Source: Methylobacterium sp. E-005 (GTDB lineage Bacteria > Pseudomonadota > Alphaproteobacteria > Rhizobiales > Beijerinckiaceae). From it: DNA of 64,000 nt. The position numbers were made by a program, and so were the translations under genes. A model generated the notes under the pieces. The model searched no databases, was not told the DNA's origin, and saw only the letters and a list, made by a program, of their open reading frames with translations. Location: positions 62,001 to 126,000 of the forward strand of contig NZ_JAKSYG010000219.1 in assembly GCF_022829725.1 (NCBI RefSeq), given 5' to 3'. Position 1 is the first letter of the stretch. Every line of letters begins with the position of its first letter. This document shows, in pieces, positions 61,395 through 64,000 of this stretch.

Positions 61395-63011
61395 ATGCGT
61401 CTTCGGGTCTCGGAGGCGGCTTTGGGCGGAGACGATCGGGACGGGCATGGAACCGGCGGGCCGGCGGGCGCATCCGCGCTGGCGGCGCCGTGGGAATTCG
61501 TATTGCCGGAGGAGCCCGCCACCGAGGATCTCGGCCTGTTCCTGTCGGAGTTCCTGCTCCCGGGGGATGTCGTGGCGCTGTCCGGGGGCCTGGGCGGTGG
61601 CAAGACCACGCTGGCGCGGGCGATCATCCGGGAACTCACCGGCGATCCGCGCCTGGAGGTACCGAGCCCGACCTTCACGCTGATCCAGCCCTACACGGCC
61701 CGGGACGGGCGGCCGATCATCCACGCCGATCTCTACCGCCTGCGCGACGCCGACGAGCTGGTGGAGCTCGGCTTCGACGAGATGGCTGAGGATGCCGTCA
61801 CCCTGGTCGAGTGGCCCGACCGGATGCCGCCCCGGGATGGCCCGGTGCTCACCATCGACCTGTCCCTGCGGGCGGAGTTCGGCCCCGGGGCGCGGCTCGC
61901 CCGGATCGATGGATCCGGCGGCATGCGCGCCCGACTCGACCGGGCTCGGGCGGTGCGCCGCCTCCTCGACCGTAGCGGCTGGGATATCGCCGAGCGCGTG
62001 CTGATGCAGGGGGACGCCTCCTCCCGCGCCTACGAGCGCCTGACCAAGCCCGACGGGACCAGCGCGGTGCTGATGATCGCCCCGCCCCGGCCGGACGGGC
62101 CGCCGGTGCGCGACGGCAAGCCCTACAGCGCGATCGTGCATCTGGCCGAGAGCGTCCACGCCTTCGTGGCCCTCGACCGGGGCCTGCGGGCGCTCGGCTT
62201 CTCGGCGCCCAAGATCTACGGCGAGGACCTCGCCGAGGGCCTGCTGATCCTGGAGGATCTCGGCAGCGAGCCGGTGATCGAGGCCGGCGCCCCGCGGCCC
62301 GAGCGCTACGCCGAGACGGTGCGGCTGCTCGCCAAGCTCCACGCCACCCCGCTGCCCGCGACCCTGCCGGTGGCGGAGGGGATCGACCACGTCCTGCCCA
62401 CCTACGACACGCAGGCGTTGCTGTTCGAGGCGGAGCTGATGCCCGAGTGGTACGCCCCCGCGATCCGCGACGTTACCCTGTCGGCTGAGGCGCGTACGCA
62501 GTTCGTGGACCTGTGGCGGGCGGCGCTCCAGGGCGCGATCCCCGAGCGGCCGACCTGGACTTTGCGCGACTACCATTCCCCCAACCTGATCTGGCTGCCC
62601 GAGCGGGACGGGCTGGAGCGGGTCGGGGTGATCGACTTCCAGGACGCCGTGATGGGGCACCCGGCCTACGACGTCGCTTCGCTGCTGCAGGATGCCCGGG
62701 TCGATGCCAGCGCCGAGTTCGAGCTGCGGCTGCTCGGCCTCTACGCGCGGGAGCGGCGCGGCCGGGATCCGGCCTTCGATGTCGGCGCCTTCGCGACCGC
62801 CTACGCGCTGCTCGCGGCGCAGCGGGCCACCAAGATCCTCGGCATCTTCGCGCGCCTCGACCGGCGCGACGGCAAGCCCGGCTATCTCGCGCATCTGCCG
62901 CGGATCGAGGGCTATCTCGCCCGCAACCTCGCCCATCCGGCGCTGGCCGGGCTGCGGGCGTGGCACGCCGAGCACCTGCCGGGCCTCGTCGCGCCGGCTC
63001 CCGAACCCTGA
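61395..63011 (+). CDS. tsaE: TsaE-AmgK fusion: tRNA threonylcarbamoylation ATPase fused to an aminosugar kinase
   Basis: A 538-residue bifunctional protein. The N-terminal part (about 35-165) is TsaE with Walker A GGLGGGKT (64-71), PSPTFTLI (90-97) and ADLYRL (111-116), required for t6A of tRNA. The C-terminal part (about 185-535) is an aminoglycoside-phosphotransferase-fold kinase of the AmgK type with LRDYHSPNLIWL (about 393-404), IDFQDAVMGHPAYD (about 417-430) and the APH catalytic Asp. AmgK phosphorylates MurNAc/GlcNAc at the anomeric position. murU follows 18 bases later, completing the recycling route. ATG at 61395. Confidence 0.92.
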   Translation: MRLRVSEAALGGDDRDGHGTGGPAGASALAAPWEFVLPEEPATEDLGLFLSEFLLPGDVVALSGGLGGGKTTLARAIIRELTGDPRLEVPSPTFTLIQPYTARDGRPIIHADLYRLRDADELVELGFDEMAEDAVTLVEWPDRMPPRDGPVLTIDLSLRAEFGPGARLARIDGSGGMRARLDRARAVRRLLDRSGWDIAERVLMQGDASSRAYERLTKPDGTSAVLMIAPPRPDGPPVRDGKPYSAIVHLAESVHAFVALDRGLRALGFSAPKIYGEDLAEGLLILEDLGSEPVIEAGAPRPERYAETVRLLAKLHATPLPATLPVAEGIDHVLPTYDTQALLFEAELMPEWYAPAIRDVTLSAEARTQFVDLWRAALQGAIPERPTWTLRDYHSPNLIWLPERDGLERVGVIDFQDAVMGHPAYDVASLLQDARVDASAEFELRLLGLYARERRGRDPAFDVGAFATAYALLAAQRATKILGIFARLDRRDGKPGYLAHLPRIEGYLARNLAHPALAGLRAWHAEHLPGLVAPAPEP

Positions 63012-63029
63012 CCATCGGATCCGTCCCGC

Positions 63030-63782
63030 ATGAGCGAGCTTGAGCCAGCCGTCAGCCGCGCCTTCGTCCTGGCCGCGGGCCTGGGCAAGCGCATGCGGCC
63101 GGTGACCGCCACGGTGCCCAAACCCCTGGTGGAGGTGGCCGGCAAGGCGCTCCTCGACCACGCCCTCGACCGGGTCGCCGAGGCCGGAATCGGCACCGCG
63201 ATCGTCAACGTCCATTACCTGCCCGACCTGATCGAGGGCCATCTCGCCCGCCGGGCCGAGCAATCGAACGCCGGGCCGGCCACGATCGTCTCGGACGAGC
63301 GCGGGGCGCTGCTGGAGACGGGCGGGGGCATCCGCAAGGCGCTGCCGCTCCTCGGGGACGCGCCCTTCGCGGTGCTGAACTCGGATTCGTTCTGGCTCGA
63401 AGGGCCGGCTTCCAACCTGCGCCGGCTGATCGAGACCTGGGATGCGCCGCGCATGGACGCCCTGCTCCTGGTGGCGCCCACCACCACCAGCCTCGGCTAC
63501 GAGGGGGCGGGCGACTTCGTGATGGACGCGGACGGGCGCCTGGAGCGCCGCGGCGAGCGCGCGGTGGCGCCCTTCATCTACGCGGGTGTGGCGATCCTGG
63601 ACCCGGCGCTGTTCGCCGACACGCCGGAGGGGGCCTTCTCGCTGAACCTCCTGTTCGACCGGGCGATTAGGTCCGGGCGGCTGTTCGGCATGCGCCTCGA
63701 CGGCCAGTGGCTGCATGTCGGCACGCCGGAGGCGATCCGGGCCGCGGAGGAGCGGGTGAAGGCGAGCGCGCGGGCGCTGTAG
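63030..63782 (+). CDS. murU: MurU-type nucleotidyltransferase
   Basis: Converts MurNAc-1-phosphate to UDP-MurNAc in cell-wall recycling. The 250-residue protein has the nucleotidyltransferase start AFVLAAGLGKRMRPVT (11-26) and PKPLVEVAGK (30-39), and the SDERGALLETGGGIRKAL segment (about 88-105) that is typical of MurU. It follows TsaE-AmgK in an operon. ATG at 63030; the ribosome site is weak. Confidence 0.92.
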   Translation: MSELEPAVSRAFVLAAGLGKRMRPVTATVPKPLVEVAGKALLDHALDRVAEAGIGTAIVNVHYLPDLIEGHLARRAEQSNAGPATIVSDERGALLETGGGIRKALPLLGDAPFAVLNSDSFWLEGPASNLRRLIETWDAPRMDALLLVAPTTTSLGYEGAGDFVMDADGRLERRGERAVAPFIYAGVAILDPALFADTPEGAFSLNLLFDRAIRSGRLFGMRLDGQWLHVGTPEAIRAAEERVKASARAL

Positions 63783-63825
63783 CTCGGGAGCCGTAGACGT
63801 TGTGAAAGTCTTGCGACGCGGTGTC

Positions 63826-63854
63826 TTGCCAAGCCCGATTGGAGCCTCTAGAAG
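63826..63854 (+). promoter_or_regulatory. Promoter of tRNA-Arg(ACG)
   Basis: TTGCCA (63826-63831) and TAGAAG (63849-63854) are 17 bases apart, about 42 bases before the tRNA. Confidence 0.5.
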
Positions 63855-63895
63855 CCCCCTCACACCGGCGGGCCAAGACCCCGCCGCCGTGTCAG

Positions 63896-63972
63896 GCGCC
63901 CGTAGCTCAGCTGGATAGAGCACCAGACTACGAATCTGGGGGTCAGAGGTTCGAATCCTTTCGGGCGCGCCA
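63896..63972 (+). tRNA. tRNA-Arg(ACG)
   Basis: Acceptor GCGCCCG pairs with CGGGCGC; the anticodon stem CCAGA/TCTGG encloses CTACGAA (anticodon ACG), the T stem AGAGG/CCTTT (one G-T) encloses TTCGAAT, and discriminator G and CCA are encoded at 63969-63972. A complete, uninterrupted tRNA. Confidence 0.97.
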
Positions 63973-64000
63973 ACACTTAGCTAAGTTTCATGACATCGCT

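Noticed and set aside
63973-64000. Possible integration site after tRNA-Arg(ACG)
   Set aside because: Only 28 bases follow the tRNA, so no attachment repeat or integrase can be judged.

Overview
The window looks like chromosomal DNA of a Methylobacterium-like alphaproteobacterium (order Hyphomicrobiales/Rhizobiales). The basis is very high G+C with strong GC3, a circularly permuted two-piece tmRNA encoding the tag ANDNFAPVAVAA, a group I intron in tRNA-Arg(CCU), Rhizobiales neighbourhoods (regulator-metK-trmB, tlpA/argH divergent, fumC-DUF4169-RHH, CstA-YbdD beside MctP-DUF3311) and dispersed palindromic intergenic repeats. The assignment is by recognition only; no search was run. Most of the window is core genome with small accessory patches.

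Left part (1-12.3 kb): a peptide ABC ATPase, a MEKHLA/PAS protein, an AT-rich non-coding island with a 13-bp inverted repeat, an orphan ParA-like ATPase, an M20 peptidase, a three-gene molybdenum aldehyde oxidoreductase operon (paoABC-like) ending in a clear terminator, then an EamA-type membrane protein, a GST, a lipoprotein M48 protease and an SNase-like secreted protein.

Middle (12.3-31.8 kb): an intron-split tRNA-Arg(CCU), an XRE regulator, metK with a strongly structured leader, trmB, an HWE histidine kinase, sodB, murJ, a HAD dehalogenase, a small secreted protein whose ribosome site lies in a hairpin, a NodU/CmcH carbamoyltransferase, nhaA, a VapBC-like toxin-antitoxin pair, tlpA and argH. 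A poorly conserved stretch follows, with a frameshifted P-loop ATPase and uncharacterised ORFs.

Right-middle (31.8-44.5 kb): small hypothetical genes including a 27-codon one, a HAD phosphatase, a short LOV photoreceptor, a decayed msrA, mepA, a PRC-barrel protein, a ParB-like/RHH/DUF4169/fumC group, a cytochrome P450, a small membrane gene interrupted by TAG, sspB directly downstream of ssrA (adaptor and tag source side by side), a CPBP protease, thyA and folA.

Right end (44.5-64 kb): hflK-hflC-degP (membrane and envelope quality control, downstream of thyA-folA), serB and miaA divergent with a 14-bp gap, a beta-hydroxyacid dehydrogenase, divergent monocarboxylate transport loci (mctP-DUF3311 and cstA-ybdD), a TerB protein, an RND permease without adjacent fusion protein, cynS, a TsaE-AmgK fusion followed by murU (cell-wall sugar recycling), and tRNA-Arg(ACG) at the edge. 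Two dispersed repeat families occupy several intergenic gaps. No insertion sequence, prophage or CRISPR array was seen.
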